A stretch of DNA of 64,000 nt. It comes from Macrosoma leucophasiata (taxonomy: Eukaryota; Arthropoda; Insecta; Lepidoptera; Hedylidae). Shown here piece after piece: positions 1-10,370 of this stretch; positions within the stretch are counted from its first letter, which is position 1, and each line of letters opens with the position of its first letter. The stretch is from positions 15,384,501-15,448,500 of the forward strand of contig JAWQUS010000010.1 in NCBI GenBank assembly GCA_036365455.1. The letters are read 5' to 3'. The translations under genes and the position numbers were made by a program. Under the pieces are notes generated by a model. That model had not been told where the DNA came from and searched no databases. It was given only the letters and a program-made list of their open reading frames with translations.

Positions 1-695
1 CACAAAACAGTTTTGGCGCATTTGAAAAAAGCTGGGTACAAAAAAAAGCTCGATATTTGGGTACCTCACGAGCTCACTGAAAGAAACCTAATGAACCGTG
101 TACTCATTTGTGATTCTTTATTACGACGTAATGAAACCGAATAATTTTTGAAAAAGCTGATAACTGGTGATGAAAAGTGGATCACGTACGACAAGAACGT
201 GCGAAAAAGGTCGTGGTCAAAGGCCGGTCAGGCTTCACAGACTGTGGCGAAACCCGGGTTAACTCGCAATAAGGTGATGTTGTGTGTGTGGTGGGATTGG
301 AAGGGCATTATTCATTATGAGCTATTACCACCAGGCAGGACTATCGATTCTGAACTCTACTGCGAACAACTGATGAGATTAAAGCAAGAAGTTGAGAGAA
401 AGCGGCCGGAATTGAACAACAGAAGGGGTGTGGTGTTTCATCATGATAACGACCTCACACATCTATAGCCACTCAGCAAAAATTAAGAGAGTTTGGCTGG
501 GAGGTGTTAATGCATCCGCCGTATAGTCCTGACCTTGCACCTTCATATTTCCACCTGTTTAGGGCTGTTCAGAATTCTTTATGCAATGTTAGGTTAACAT
601 CACGAGAGGAGTGCCAAATCCACTTGTCGCGGTATTTTGATGAGAAGTCCCAACATTTTTATAGCAATGGGATCATGTCCCTACCTACAAGATAG
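1..695 (+). pseudogene. Mariner (DD34D) transposase, 5'-cut and inactivated
   Basis: This is the catalytic part of a Tc1/mariner transposase, a nuclear cut-and-paste enzyme inserting at TA. The N-terminal part lies before the window. Frame 1 is open from base 1 to an in-frame TAA at 142-144, then 148-465 reads on with ITGDEKW (first catalytic Asp, codon 169-171) and VVFHHDN (second Asp, codon 445-447). A TAG at 466-468 and a frameshift follow. The end is in frame 3 (504-695) and finishes with the family-typical GIMSLPTR. The third catalytic Asp is gone: families normally read APSDYHLF and this copy reads APSYFHLF. Two nonsense changes, a frameshift and a lost catalytic residue make it clearly dead. 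The mariner family assignment is firm. Confidence 0.93.
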
Positions 696-783
696 CAAAA
701 GGTTATCGAACAAAATGTACATACATACTTTAGTTAAATTTAAATAAACTATATTAAAAATGTTTTGAATTATCTTAAAAAAT

Positions 784-809
784 GCGAAGAAACTTTTTCC
801 CCAACCTTA
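784..809 (+). repeat. Mariner 3' terminal inverted repeat
   Basis: The segment ends AACTTTTTCCCCAACCTTA. Its reverse complement resembles the mariner terminus TTAGGTTGG followed by an AAAAGT block. It sits about 90 bases after the transposase stop, where the right end of a mariner is expected. The partner end lies outside the window. Confidence 0.75.
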
Positions 810-959
810 TATTTATATATAATATTATAAATGTGAAAGTAACTCTGTCTGTCTGTCTGTTACCTTTTCACGTCCAAACGAGTGAACCGATTTTGAAGAA
901 ATTTGGTACAAAGATAGAGTTGACTTTGCGAAAGAACATAAGCTACTTTTTGTCCCCTT

Positions 960-2045
960 TTGTTATCCCCATCCCCCCAAAATAGGGGGTGGAAATTTGT
1001 ATGGAGCTTTCTATAATTTTCAAGATAGAAAGTTAAAACTCGGTATGTGAACTCTTTGAGTTTAACAAACAATACTTACATCATTTTTTTTAAAGAAATC
1101 TGCCTCCATCCCTTTCAAACGGGGGATGAAATTTTAAGGCATTAGGCTCTACGGCAGTGTTCAAGCTGGAAAGCCAAAAACAGGTATGCGGACTCTTTGT
1201 TACTAAAACAAAACAACATTTGCTTATTAATGAATATTTTTTTTTTAATCTGCCCCACCCCCTAAAATAGAGGGTGGAAATTTGTATGGAGCAGGCCACA
1301 ATTTTCAAGGTAGAAAGTTAAAACTCGGTATGCGAACTCTATGAGCCTGACAAACAATAAACACATATTTTTTTATTTTATCTACCCCCATCCCCTTAAA
1401 GGAGGGAGTGAAATTTTGTTGGGCTTGCCGCAGTGTTCAAGATGGAAAGCCAAAAATTGGTATGCGGCCTATTTGATACTAAAAAACAACGCTTACTTGA
1501 TATTTTTTTTTTTTGGAAATTTGCCCCACCCCCCACCGTCTTAGGGGGTGGCAATTTGTAGGGAGCATTCCACAATTTTCAAGGTAGAAAGTTGTAACTT
1601 GGTATGCGGACTCTTTGAGCCTAACAAATAATTTCGTACATAATTTTTTTAGAAATCTGCCCCACCCCCTGTCTTAGGGGGTGGCAATTTGTAGGGAGCA
1701 TTCCACAATTTTCAAGGTAGAAAGTTGAAACTTGGTGTATGCGGACTCTTTGAGCCTAACAAATAATTTCGTACACATATTTTTTGGAAATCTGCCCCAC
1801 CCTCTATCATAGGGGTTGGCAATTTCTAGGGAGCATTCCACAATTTTCGAGGTAGAAAGTAGAAACTTGGTATGCGGACTCTTTGAGCCTAACAAATAAT
1901 TTCGTTCAGAATTTTATTTTTGGACATCTGCCCCCATCCCCTTATCGGAGGGGGTAAAATTTTGTATTAGACTTTAGCCAAAATATATACTTTTTTTTGG
2001 AAATCTGCCCCAACCCTCTAAGAGAGAAGGTGGTAATTTGTAATT
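960..2045 (+). repeat. Degenerate tandem array, alternating unit types
   Basis: Roughly nine units of about 110-130 bases repeat the order ATCTGCCCCACCCCC, AGGGGGTGG, AATTTGTA, CACAATTTTCAAGGTAGAAA, CTTGGTATGCGGACTCTTTG, AACAAATAATTTCGT. Two subtypes occur: a CACAATTTTCAAGGT type and a CAGTGTTCAAG(A/C)TGGAAAG type, which alternate at first and then become all one type. A shorter array of the same units lies in the sister element at 5400-5760, so this is an internal feature of the family that expands and contracts. Confidence 0.85.
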
Positions 2046-2065
2046 TGTCAGTTCTTAATGCCATT

Positions 2066-2346
2066 TTTTATGTCGTGAAAGTGGCAAACAAGCAAGCAGT
2101 TCACATTGATGTTAAGTGATGACTGCAGCCTATAGACACCCACACAAAGACCAGAGGTCAAAATGCAGATGCGTTACCAGTTCTGAGGCCTAAGGTGTTA
2201 TGCTTCTGTGCCGGAAATTACAGGGCCGTACATTACCACCTGACCGGAACACGATAGTGCTGAACACTACCATTTAGCGGCAAGTATATAAGGTAATTCG
2301 GTGGTACCTACGCCCGCGAGCTCCTTCACTGGAGCTCTACCACCAG
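2066..2346 (-). mobile_element. SINE A copy, full length, inside the Helitron-like element
   Basis: SINE A is a repeat of about 280 bases that recurs throughout the window. Read on the minus strand it starts at CTGGTGGTAGAGCTCC and ends at GTTTGCCACTT plus an A-rich tail. The fixed start shared by many copies argues for a discrete short element rather than randomly truncated LINE ends. I see no clear pol III B box, so the promoter type is open. An alternative is the 3' end of an unseen LINE. Confidence 0.8.
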
Positions 2347-2421
2347 AAAAAATGTGTTTTTGAAATTTGCCTGAAAATTGGTTTACAGGTCTCTTATGTT
2401 ATTTTATCTATTGATTTTGGA

Positions 2422-3027
2422 CAAAATGTAAATCCAAGATGGCGGCTGCATGGAGTTGTCAACTTTTTCGCCATGGGTGTCGTTTTCATGGTTCTTGAGG
2501 GTGTTGAATTCGATAGTGGTGTCAAAATGTAAATCCAAGATGGCGGCTGCATGGAGTTGACATCTTTTTCGTCATGGGTGTCGTTTTCATGGTTATTGAG
2601 GGTGTTGAAATCGATAGTGGTGTAAAAATGTAAATCTAAGATGGCGGCTGCATGGAGTTGACATCTTTTTCGTCATGGGTGTCGTTTTCATGGTTCTTGA
2701 GGGTGTTGAATTCGATAGTGGTGTAAAAATGTAAATCCAAGATGGCGGCTGCATGGAGTTGTCAACTTTTTCGTCATGGGTGTCGTTTTCATGGTTCTTG
2801 AGGGTGTTGAATTTGATAGTGGTGTCAAAATGTAAATCCAAGATGGCGGCTGCATGGAGTTGTCAACTTTTTCGTCATGGGTGTCGTTTTCATGGTTCTT
2901 GAGGGTGTTGAATCCGATAGTACTGTCAAAATGTAAATCGAAGATGGCGGCTGCATGGAGCTATCAACTTTTTCGTCACGGGTGTCGTTGTCATGGTTCT
3001 TGAGGGTGTTGAATTCGATAGTGGTGT
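2422..3027 (+). repeat. Six tandem copies of a 101-bp unit
   Basis: Unit starts fall at 2422, 2523, 2624, 2725, 2826 and 2927, with a seventh beginning at 3028 and breaking off, an exact 101-base period. Each unit holds AATCCAAGATGGCGGCTGC, ACTTTTTCGTCATGGGTGTC and TTCTTGAGGGTGTTGAAT. The copies are nearly identical, so the array expanded recently or is kept homogeneous. 101 is not a multiple of three, which argues against coding. Confidence 0.93.
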
Positions 3028-3261
3028 CAAAATGTTAATTGTTGTTAATCGGGCCGTTTCGTTATGGAAAGATTCTCATTCCTGAACTAAACAGTATAAA
3101 AATTCGTATACAGGCTCATGATTAGGAAGAGTAAAAATGATCTGTTTATGTGAATTGGACAAAATTGACAAAACTTGATTAGGACATTTCCATGGGATTG
3201 TAAAATTTAAACTATTTATAAAACGACATCCACGCGGGCGACGCCGCGGGCAACAGCTAGT

Positions 3262-4463
3262 ATTGTAATATGTCTGAAATTAGTAAAATTAAATAATTAT
3301 TACGGGGCCAGAGCTACTCTGTGCATTGTTCATGAAGCTATTCCTTCTTCAAAAACATTATTTTTGTTATTTTATGAATAGAATAAATAACGATAAACTC
3401 ATAAATATTGTAATTGTTGTAAATTAATGAATCAACATTGCGTATCAGTGCAAGGGTAAACGAACTGGCGAGAAGCAATTTATTTGTAAATTGAGTACGT
3501 GTTTACAAGCAATTCTGACAAATTTGCCTGTAAGTGACGTCCAGGAAAAGCCACTAATTGGCATTGGATTCACGAAATATTGTCGGAAAGTATCTGCTAC
3601 TTGAAAAGAGTACTTTCTGAGATAAAACTTTTTCATTTGGAGCATTTTCATTTCATAATTTAAATATGCTTGGGACGGTTGACAACAGTTTATTTAATTA
3701 AAATGAAATCAGCGTACAGTTTACCGAACTTTATCATTTAATTAAAACGATTTATTTAAGATTTTTTTTAAATAAATTGTAGAACGTTTAGGTTATCCGT
3801 TAAGTTTATGTTAGGATTCCTATATTATATTAATTATCTTTTTGTCAAAGATACTTGAAATATTGTTGCCGATGCTTTAGAATTAGATACTAGGAATTGG
3901 CTATCATTCGTAGTACATTATCTGATTCTATTTATTATACCTATTGCTTCAGTGTCCCAATCCAGTAATGTTTAATTCTGTAAATAAGTATATACAGGTA
4001 GAACAGGATTAGCGGTAGTATCAATGTGAACTGCGTATCCTTGATTTACTTCGCATCAAAAATTGAACTGAATAATTTCACAGAAAACCCGAACAAAAAC
4101 TGATTTCACTTGAAATTTAAAGTTCACGAGTCATTTTCATTATGCAATTATTTCGTTGAATTCACAATATGTCACTGTTAACCGCATCACGAGAAATTCG
4201 GCTTGCAATGTTTAAACTTTTTTGTTTTTATGTTACTGAAAAACGTAGCGTTTATAAAAAAGTAAATTCGCTGTGATTGCAGTAAAATTTTGTTTCGTGT
4301 GACATCGTTTTATTAGCTTTTGAACCTCGAGAGCCGCTGGGAGCAAGGAGGAAGTCGTAAATATCTCTCGCGTTCCTGATTTCCACCAAACTTTGCGTAT
4401 TCTGTGCCTACATTTGATATCATTGCTTTGTATAATATTAATTACTTTTCAATGTACAGTTTA
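3262..4463. other. AT-rich stretch, nothing recognised
   Basis: I see no gene, terminal repeat or tRNA-like box here. The short open frame at 3445-3651 on the minus strand has no recognisable domain. A slightly GC-richer patch at 4325-4395 matches nothing I know. Confidence 0.5.
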
Positions 4464-5220
4464 TCTATACTTATAATAAAACTGTAGAAGTGTAAATTCT
4501 GTACATTGAAAATATTGGGAAAATAAATACCAGGGGATGTTACTAGATCGATACCGAACACAAATATGTGATTAGAAATTTTTTTGTCTGTCTGTCTGTC
4601 TGTTTGTTCAAGCATCACACAAAATCTACCAGTCCGATTACGATGAAACTTGGTATAATTATACTTTAACCTTTGGCGCACAACACTGGGTACTTTTATC
4701 CCGAAAAAATTTATGTTTGTCTGTGTGTTTGTGCATGCTAATTTTAGAAACGGTTTATCCGATTTGCGGTTTCTACTAATATATTGTGATAAGTTTCACT
4801 TAACTTTTAGTGTTTGTTTCATGACAATCGGTTCAGAAATAAAAAAGTTACGTCAATTTAAAGAATCATATCGCATGTTTTTAAACTATTTTGTATCAAT
4901 CTTCTATGTTTTTTAAGTTTCCGTACCTAAAAGGTTTTACCTTTACGGACCATATAACTTATCCACCGCTGTCTTTCTGTCTGTCAGTCACCAGGCTGTA
5001 TCTCATCAACAGTGATAGCTAGAAAGCTAAAATTTTCACAAATTATGTATTTCTGTTACCGCTATAACGACAAAATTAAATACTGAAAATAAGAAATTGA
5101 AAGTAATAAGGGGTCCAAGGGGGCATACAATAAACGAGTTTTTTTTCGTATATTTTCTGCTCGATATTAACAACGGTACATAGCAAGTAGACGCTTAAAA
5201 TTTTCACAGAATATGAAGTT
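4464..5220 (+). mobile_element. Family E repeat, plus-strand copy
   Basis: It starts TCTATACTTATAATAAAAC, resembling the 5' end of the Helitron-like elements, then has CTGT repeats, an ATCGATACCGAACACAAAT block, two further CTGT tracts and a GGGGGCATACAATAAACG block. The same order is found inverted at 7710-8507 and 41848-42703. No coding frame is conserved. It is probably a non-autonomous element related to the Helitron-like group, but the class is uncertain. Confidence 0.65.
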
Positions 5221-5251
5221 GTTTATTACCTTCCTTAATAAATCCATACTG

Positions 5252-6195
5252 TCTATACTAAGATTATAAATGTGAAAGTGTGTTTGTTTGTCCGTCTTTC
5301 ACGCCAAAACGGAGCAACGGATTGGTGTAATTTTCTATGTAGAGATACTTGAAATGGTGCAGAGTGACATAGGCAACTTTTTGTCTTCTTATATTCCCCA
5401 CCCCCCTAAAAAGGAGGTGGAAATTTAAATGGAGCAATTTCCACAATTTGCAAGGTACAATTTAAAACTTGGTACGCGAACTCTTTGAGCCTAACAAACA
5501 ATACGTACATCTTTTTTTAGAAATCTGTTCCCATCCCCTTATAAGAGGGAGTGAAAATTGTATTGGGATTTCCGCTGTGTTCAAGGTGGAAAGTCAAAAA
5601 TTGGTATGCGGACACTTTGTTACTAAAAAAAAAGCATTTACTTAAATTTTTTTTTTGGATGTATGCCTACCTCCCTAAAATAGCGGGTGGAGGTTTGTAC
5701 GAGCATTCCACAATTTTCAAGGCAGAAAATTAAAACATGGCATACTGACTATTTGAAATGTAACGTAACTTCACGCCTGTAATCCCGAAGGGGTTGGTAG
5801 AAGTAAAGGCAATAAATAATGCTTGCAAACACCGACTATATGCCGGTTACGTTTGGGCCCATGTAACAGGTCGCCACCTGCCTGTTGACATCTCCGGACA
5901 CACTACCAAACTTCGAGGTACTGAGAAATTTCCAGAAACTGGAAAAATCCCAATAGAACCAGAGATAAAGAACTGTCAAAAATTGGTATGCAGACTATTT
6001 GTCACCAAAAAAATAAGAAAAAGTGTTAAAAGTTTATACAGAATTTTCTCATTTATAGACTATATGAAAATAGTTAGGTATACTTAAAGATTTTGGATAA
6101 CAATTGGAACTTGATTGGGACATTTCCGCGGGATCGTAAATTTGAATTATTTATAAAACGAAATCCACGTGCGCGAAGCCGCGGGCAACAGCTAG
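5252..6195 (+). mobile_element. Helitron-like element, sister of 812-3260
   Basis: Starts TCTATACTAAGATTATAAA and ends CGCGAAGCCGCGGGCAACAG followed by CTAG and T. It has about three of the degenerate units seen at 960-2045 instead of about nine, and no 101-bp array. A piece of SINE B sits inside it at 5763-5975. Comparing the two sisters shows which internal parts are expansions. Confidence 0.7.
5763..5975 (-). mobile_element. SINE B, 3' portion, nested in a Helitron-like element
   Basis: Read on the minus strand it ends GGCGTGAAGTTACGTT, the shared SINE B tail. The body (GAAGTTTGGTA, GTCAACAGG, TTACATGGGCC) matches copies at 48124-48435 and 50577-50915. The tRNA-like head is missing, as expected for a 5'-truncated retrocopy. 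Confidence 0.75.
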
Positions 6196-7190
6196 TTTAT
6201 GAATAAGAAATTTTCATTTTAAACTGAAAAATAAAACGATATCGAAAGCTCTAAAATTCTTACGTTGTTAATCTATTTATGATCGTTAAATTTTATTAGT
6301 ATACACACATTGCTTTCAAATCGACAGCAAATAATATGAAATGTTAACGTGGAAGGGAATATAAAGGCACAATCATAAATATTTTCACAATCGTATAATG
6401 CAAGTAATCCAACTGAAACATTCAACAATTTTATTCTTTCTGAATCGGGACCTTTTTCCGCTACCGCAAGCTTTAAGTTGTTTATTCAATTGAATTGTAA
6501 TATCAATGGTAGCAAGCATTTGTTTGAAATAAGTGAGTTAGTAGCGGTTCGCGCATCGAATCAGTATCGGGAATAAATAAATCTTATTTCAATTAAAGTC
6601 GTAAGCTGAAATTATTCCGTAGGAAAAGGGAAGGAAGTGAGAACGACAAAATGAAGTCACTTAGAGGCAAGGGGCGAAAGAATAATGAGCCGGGGCCCGC
6701 GAGCGCGACTTACCGTTACTCACCTACCCTCCCGGAGATTATTTTAACTAATTTTTCTTTGACTGAACATCCCAGAGGTGAAATTTAAGCCAATTTTTTA
6801 CTTTCTTACAAACGGAGGTGAAATGATGCTCGACATATTTTTCTTGGGATACGAGTAAAACTCACACCGGAATTGAACTCGAATTAGGAGACTGTGTTAT
6901 TAAAGTATTTTAAAATATATATGCGCACGTATTTGCATCTAATTTGATTATATATTCTCACGTTGAATATGACGAAACCACTGCCTTGATTGAGAGACCA
7001 AGATTGAGTAACAAGCTGATCGGTTAGTTAATATGTTTCCTCAGATATATTTATAGCTCCGTACCACAAAAGGAAATATCGCCATCAAGTCATAGATTTT
7101 ATTTCCCAAAAAAATATACAAAAGAATACTAGGTACTAGCGGCCATATTTTAATAGGCAACCTAGTGGATATATTATATATTAGCTGTGT
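6196..7190. other. Mostly AT-rich; one CpG-rich patch
   Basis: No repeat or gene is recognised. The patch at 6655-6735 (GGCAAGGGGCGAAAG, CCGGGGCCCGCGAGCGCGAC) stands out by GC and CpG content. On the minus strand it contains a good splice-donor string, AACGGTAAGT. A fragment near 7139-7175 (TAGGCAACCTAGTGGATATA) resembles part of the foldback family at 51403-51692. Confidence 0.4.
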
Positions 7191-7709
7191 CCGCGACTTC
7201 GTCCACGTGAGAAAAAATATGATTGTTCAGTAACTACCCGGACGAAGTCGTGGGCGCAGCTACTATAAAAGTAGCCTAAGTCACTCCTTATTAAATCAGC
7301 TATCTGCCAGTGAAAGTCCCGTCAAAATCGGAGACACTCAAATTCTATTTATTTGAATGTAGGTATGTATGTATGGTTGTATGGAGATAAAAGTAGCTTA
7401 AGTTACTCCTTATTTATTACATCAGCTACCTACCCGTAGAATTCCCGTCAAAGTCGGATACACTCCGATTCTACTAATTTGTATGTAGGTATGTATGTAT
7501 GTGTGGATGTATGGAGATAAAAGGTCCGTCAAAATCGGTCCAGTCTTTCCCAAGATTAGCCCCGCCAAACAGACAGACATATAGACAGACAGACAAAAAT
7601 TATAAAAATTGTTGTTTTGGTATATGTACCGTGTATACATATGCATTTAGTAACAAGCGGTTATTTTAATATTACAAACAGACACTCCAATTTTATTTAT
7701 TTGTATAGA
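7191..7709 (-). mobile_element. Helitron-like element with duplicated interior
   Basis: On the minus strand it begins TCTATACAAATAAATAAAAT at 7709 and ends CGCGGACACAGCTAA at 7191. The compact copy at 23190-23395 shares both ends. Inside, a segment of about 125 bases (AAGTAGCTTAAGTTACTCC to TATGGAGATAAAAG) is present twice in tandem. A second, inverted 3'-type terminus (CGGACGAAGTCGTGGGCGC) lies at 7234-7264. Confidence 0.65.
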
Positions 7710-7982
7710 TTTATTATGGTAGGTAATATCCAACAAAAGATCTAAATATTCTGTGAAAATTTTAAACGTCTACTTACTACCGTCATTATCGTGCAAAAAA
7801 TATACGAAATAAAATACGTTTATTGTATGCCCCCTTGGACCTCATTAACATTTTAACATTACCCCTTAACATTTTCATTTTCTTTTTTTAATAATGTTTT
7901 TATAGCGGTAACAGAAATACATAAATTATAAAAATGTTAGCTTTCTAGCTATCACAATTTATGAGATACAGCCTGGTGACAG

Positions 7983-8021
<39 letters not shown>

Positions 8022-8507
8022 GCGGAGGATTAGTAATCCGTAGATAAAACTCCCCTAAAAGATAGAACTAAGATACAGAATAGCTTAAAAATACTCTATA
8101 TGATTCTTTAAATTGACATAACTTTTTTATTTCTGAACCGATTCACATGAAACGAACGCTAAATGTTAAGTGAAACTTACCACAATATATTAGTGAAAAC
8201 CGCAAACCGGATAAGCCGTTTCTGAAATTGGGGTGCACAAACACACAGACAGACATTTTTTTCGGCATAAAAAAAGTACCCAGTGTCGTGCGCCAAAGGT
8301 CAAAGTATAATCATACCAAGTTTCATTGTAATCGGACCGGTAGTTTTTATGTGATGCTTGAATAAACAGACAGACAGACAGACAACATTTTTTCTAATCA
8401 CATATTTGTGTTCGGTATCGATCTAGTAACATCCCTGGTATTTTTTATTTTTTCAATATTTTAAATGTACGGAATTAACACTTCTACAGTTTTATTATAA
8501 GTATAGA
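7710..8507 (-). mobile_element. Family E repeat, minus-strand copy
   Basis: An inverted match to 4464-5220 and 41848-42703, ending TTATTATAAGTATAGA on the plus strand. It lies directly against the Helitron-like element at 7191-7709. It contains a CAGA microsatellite at 7979-8022 that is longer than in the sister copies. Confidence 0.65.
7979..8022 (+). repeat. CAGA tetranucleotide microsatellite
   Basis: About ten uninterrupted CAGA units with one GACG variant. It is the expanded form of the CTGT tract found at the same place in the family E sisters. Confidence 0.9.
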
Positions 8508-8929
8508 CTATAGATCGTAAATATGCATAAATATTAGTTTTGCAGCATATCTCGATGAACGAAATAATTCTGCAGCTGTATCCTAACCTATTTATGTGTG
8601 TATTTGGTAAAAATAGTTTTATTTTTCAAGAAGGAATTTACACGTGTGTTTTTTTACTCATTGTTTTTGTAAAGGCATAGGACATGTATGGGCTAAACTT
8701 TTTATAATGATCAAACAATCCAGTTGCATACGTTAGCTTAGATAGTAACACAGAAATAAAATTGATTGATTATACCATACGATTAAAAATAAATAAAAAA
8801 AAGCCCGTTAAGATTTCTATCATAAATGTACCATAGTGGAAATTCTTGAAAGAACCAATACACTCCATGAACACTTTGTTGATGCCATTCCGTCCACTTA
8901 GCACCTATAATCTTTTCAAAAACAATTTC

Positions 8930-9290
8930 TCCGTACTGCAAAATACTACTTAACTAAGTTTATTCTACGTAGCGGCGAAAACAAGAATAATCATGTCTTT
9001 GTCCGCCCTTAACGTAGCTAGCGACGGCGCAGCGAACCGTATCTCTTGAAAAGTCAGTATAAACATCTCATTTCCTACAGTGACTTGACTTGAAAAATTC
9101 GAGAGGAATGTGCGCATTAGGTTTGGTCGTTACTTAGGTGCTCCAGTCGGGGTTCGAGCCCGTCTAGCGGTGACTAAAAGCCAAGGAGCGGTTAAATAAG
9201 GGATGGAAACATCGCAAACTCCATATAGGTACCTATCAATACAATGATGTGTCAGAAAAAACATCGACAGATAGAAAATCGCTGAGAAAT
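8930..9290 (+). repeat. Direct repeat block, copy 1
   Basis: Matches 9740-10085 over about 350 bases: AACAAGAATAATCATGTC, TTGAAAAATTCGAGAGGAAT, GCGCATTAGGTTTGGTCG and a GGTTCGAGCCC box. The copies are diverged by many substitutions. Both run into a GGGATGGAAACATCG or GGGGTGCAACCATCG hAT-type end, so the duplicated unit includes that junction. Confidence 0.75.
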
Positions 9291-9370
9291 CATTAATATA
9301 TTGAGATATGTATATTTTTTAAATATGCTTAAATTTACGTTTAATAACAAAACTTAACAGTGAAGAACAA

Positions 9371-9655
9371 TTTTTATTTATGTTATGGAAGTGGCAAACA
9401 AGCATGCAGCAACATCGATGTTAAGTGATGACTGCAGTCTATAGACACCCACACAAAGACCAAGGTCAAAATGCAGATGCGTTACCACTCCTGAGGCCTA
9501 AGGTGTTATGCTCCTGTGCCGGAAATTACAGGGCCGTACATTAAAATCTGACCGGAACACGATAGTGTTGAACACTACCATTTAGCGGCCAGTATATTAG
9601 GTAATGCGGTGGTGCCTACGCCCGCGAGTTTCGTCACTGGAGCTCTACCACCAGT
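9371..9655 (-). mobile_element. SINE A copy, full length
   Basis: It has both standard ends (CTGGTGGTAGAGCTCC on the minus strand and the GTTTGCCACTT tail). It lies between the two direct repeat blocks at 8930 and 9740. Confidence 0.8.
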
Positions 9656-9739
9656 AAAACAGTTCACTAAATTGCACGAATATTAGGAAGGTAATATTAG
9701 GTAATATTATACTGTAGATACTGTTATAACTAATTTTAT

Positions 9740-10085
9740 TAAAAAAAGTACCTAACCTAACTTGTTCTACGAGTATGTAGCAACGAAAACAAGGATAATC
9801 AAGTCTTTATCCACCCATTACGTAGTAAAGACCGCGCGGCGGACTTTCTCTTGAAAATTCAGTATAAACATTTCATTTCCAACAGTGGACTTGAAAAATT
9901 CGAGAGGAATGCGCGCATTAGGTTTGGTCGTTACTTAGGTGGTCCAGTCAGGGTTCGAGCCCCTCTAGCGGTGACTAATAGCCATGGAGCGATAAAAATA
10001 GGGGTGCAACCATCGCAAATTTTATGTATCGATACATTTATTAAATGTTTTGGAAAAAAAACATCAATGCATAAAATCCAATTAT
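9740..10085 (+). repeat. Direct repeat block, copy 2
   Basis: Second copy of 8930-9290. It contains GGTTCGAGCCCCTCTAGCGG, which resembles a pol III B box, but I see no matching tRNA fold. Its right part overlaps the hAT-like MITE at 9999-10362. Confidence 0.75.
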
Positions 10086-10362
10086 TATATTTTGAAATTA
10101 CATTCATATATTTATGAGAATTTTTATCCTCCTCATACATTTTATAGTATAAGGTCAGATCTTTGTAAATTCAAACCAAGTCACCTTACGGGTGCTGATA
10201 ATATTGTAAGTTCTCACCAAATAGGAGACTTCGAAACGTTCGATATTATAAACATCTCTTAGAATAAAATCGATACACGTATCGTTTACAATAATTGACA
10301 TCGACGTTTTTATACCAAAATATCGATGTTTCAGAAACATCGATGTATCGTTTGCATCCCTG
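9999..10362. mobile_element. hAT-like MITE with 8-bp target duplication
   Basis: The left end reads TAGGGGTGCAACCATCG and the right end, inverted, CAGGGATGCAAACGATAC. The flanks are GATAAAAA (9991-9998) and GATAAAAT (10363-10370), an 8-base duplication with one mismatch, the size hAT elements make. The interior has repeated ATCGAT motifs in inverted orientation near both ends. No transposase frame is present, so it is non-autonomous. Confidence 0.65.
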
Positions 10363-10370
10363 GATAAAAT

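Larger units (their letters stand above)
812..3260 (+). mobile_element. Helitron-like element with expanded internal arrays
   Basis: The 5' part has ATAATATTATAAATGTGAAAG and CTGT repeats. The 3' end has a GC-rich hairpin region (CGCGGGCGACGCCGCGGGC) followed by ACAGCTAG and a T. Lepidopteran non-autonomous Helitron-like elements end this way (CTAG, insertion before T). No Rep/helicase gene is present, so it would depend on an autonomous partner. The interior is mostly tandem repeats (960-2045 and 2422-3027) with a SINE A inserted at 2066-2346. Helitron assignment is inferred from the termini. Confidence 0.65.

Noticed and set aside
2593..2841. 82-codon minus-strand frame
   Set aside because: It lies wholly in the 101-bp tandem array, whose period is not a multiple of three, so the repeated peptide changes phase between units.
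960..3027. CRISPR array
   Set aside because: Repeats are contiguous without unique spacers, the unit is over 100 bases, and the organism is an animal.
7710..8507. SSR-rich regulatory region
   Set aside because: The CAGA and CTGT tracts are at homologous positions in all family E copies, so they belong to the repeat and are not evidence of regulation.
9851..10140. Overlapping open frames of 88 and 69 codons
   Set aside because: They lie across the direct repeat and the hAT-like MITE and show no domain or codon pattern.
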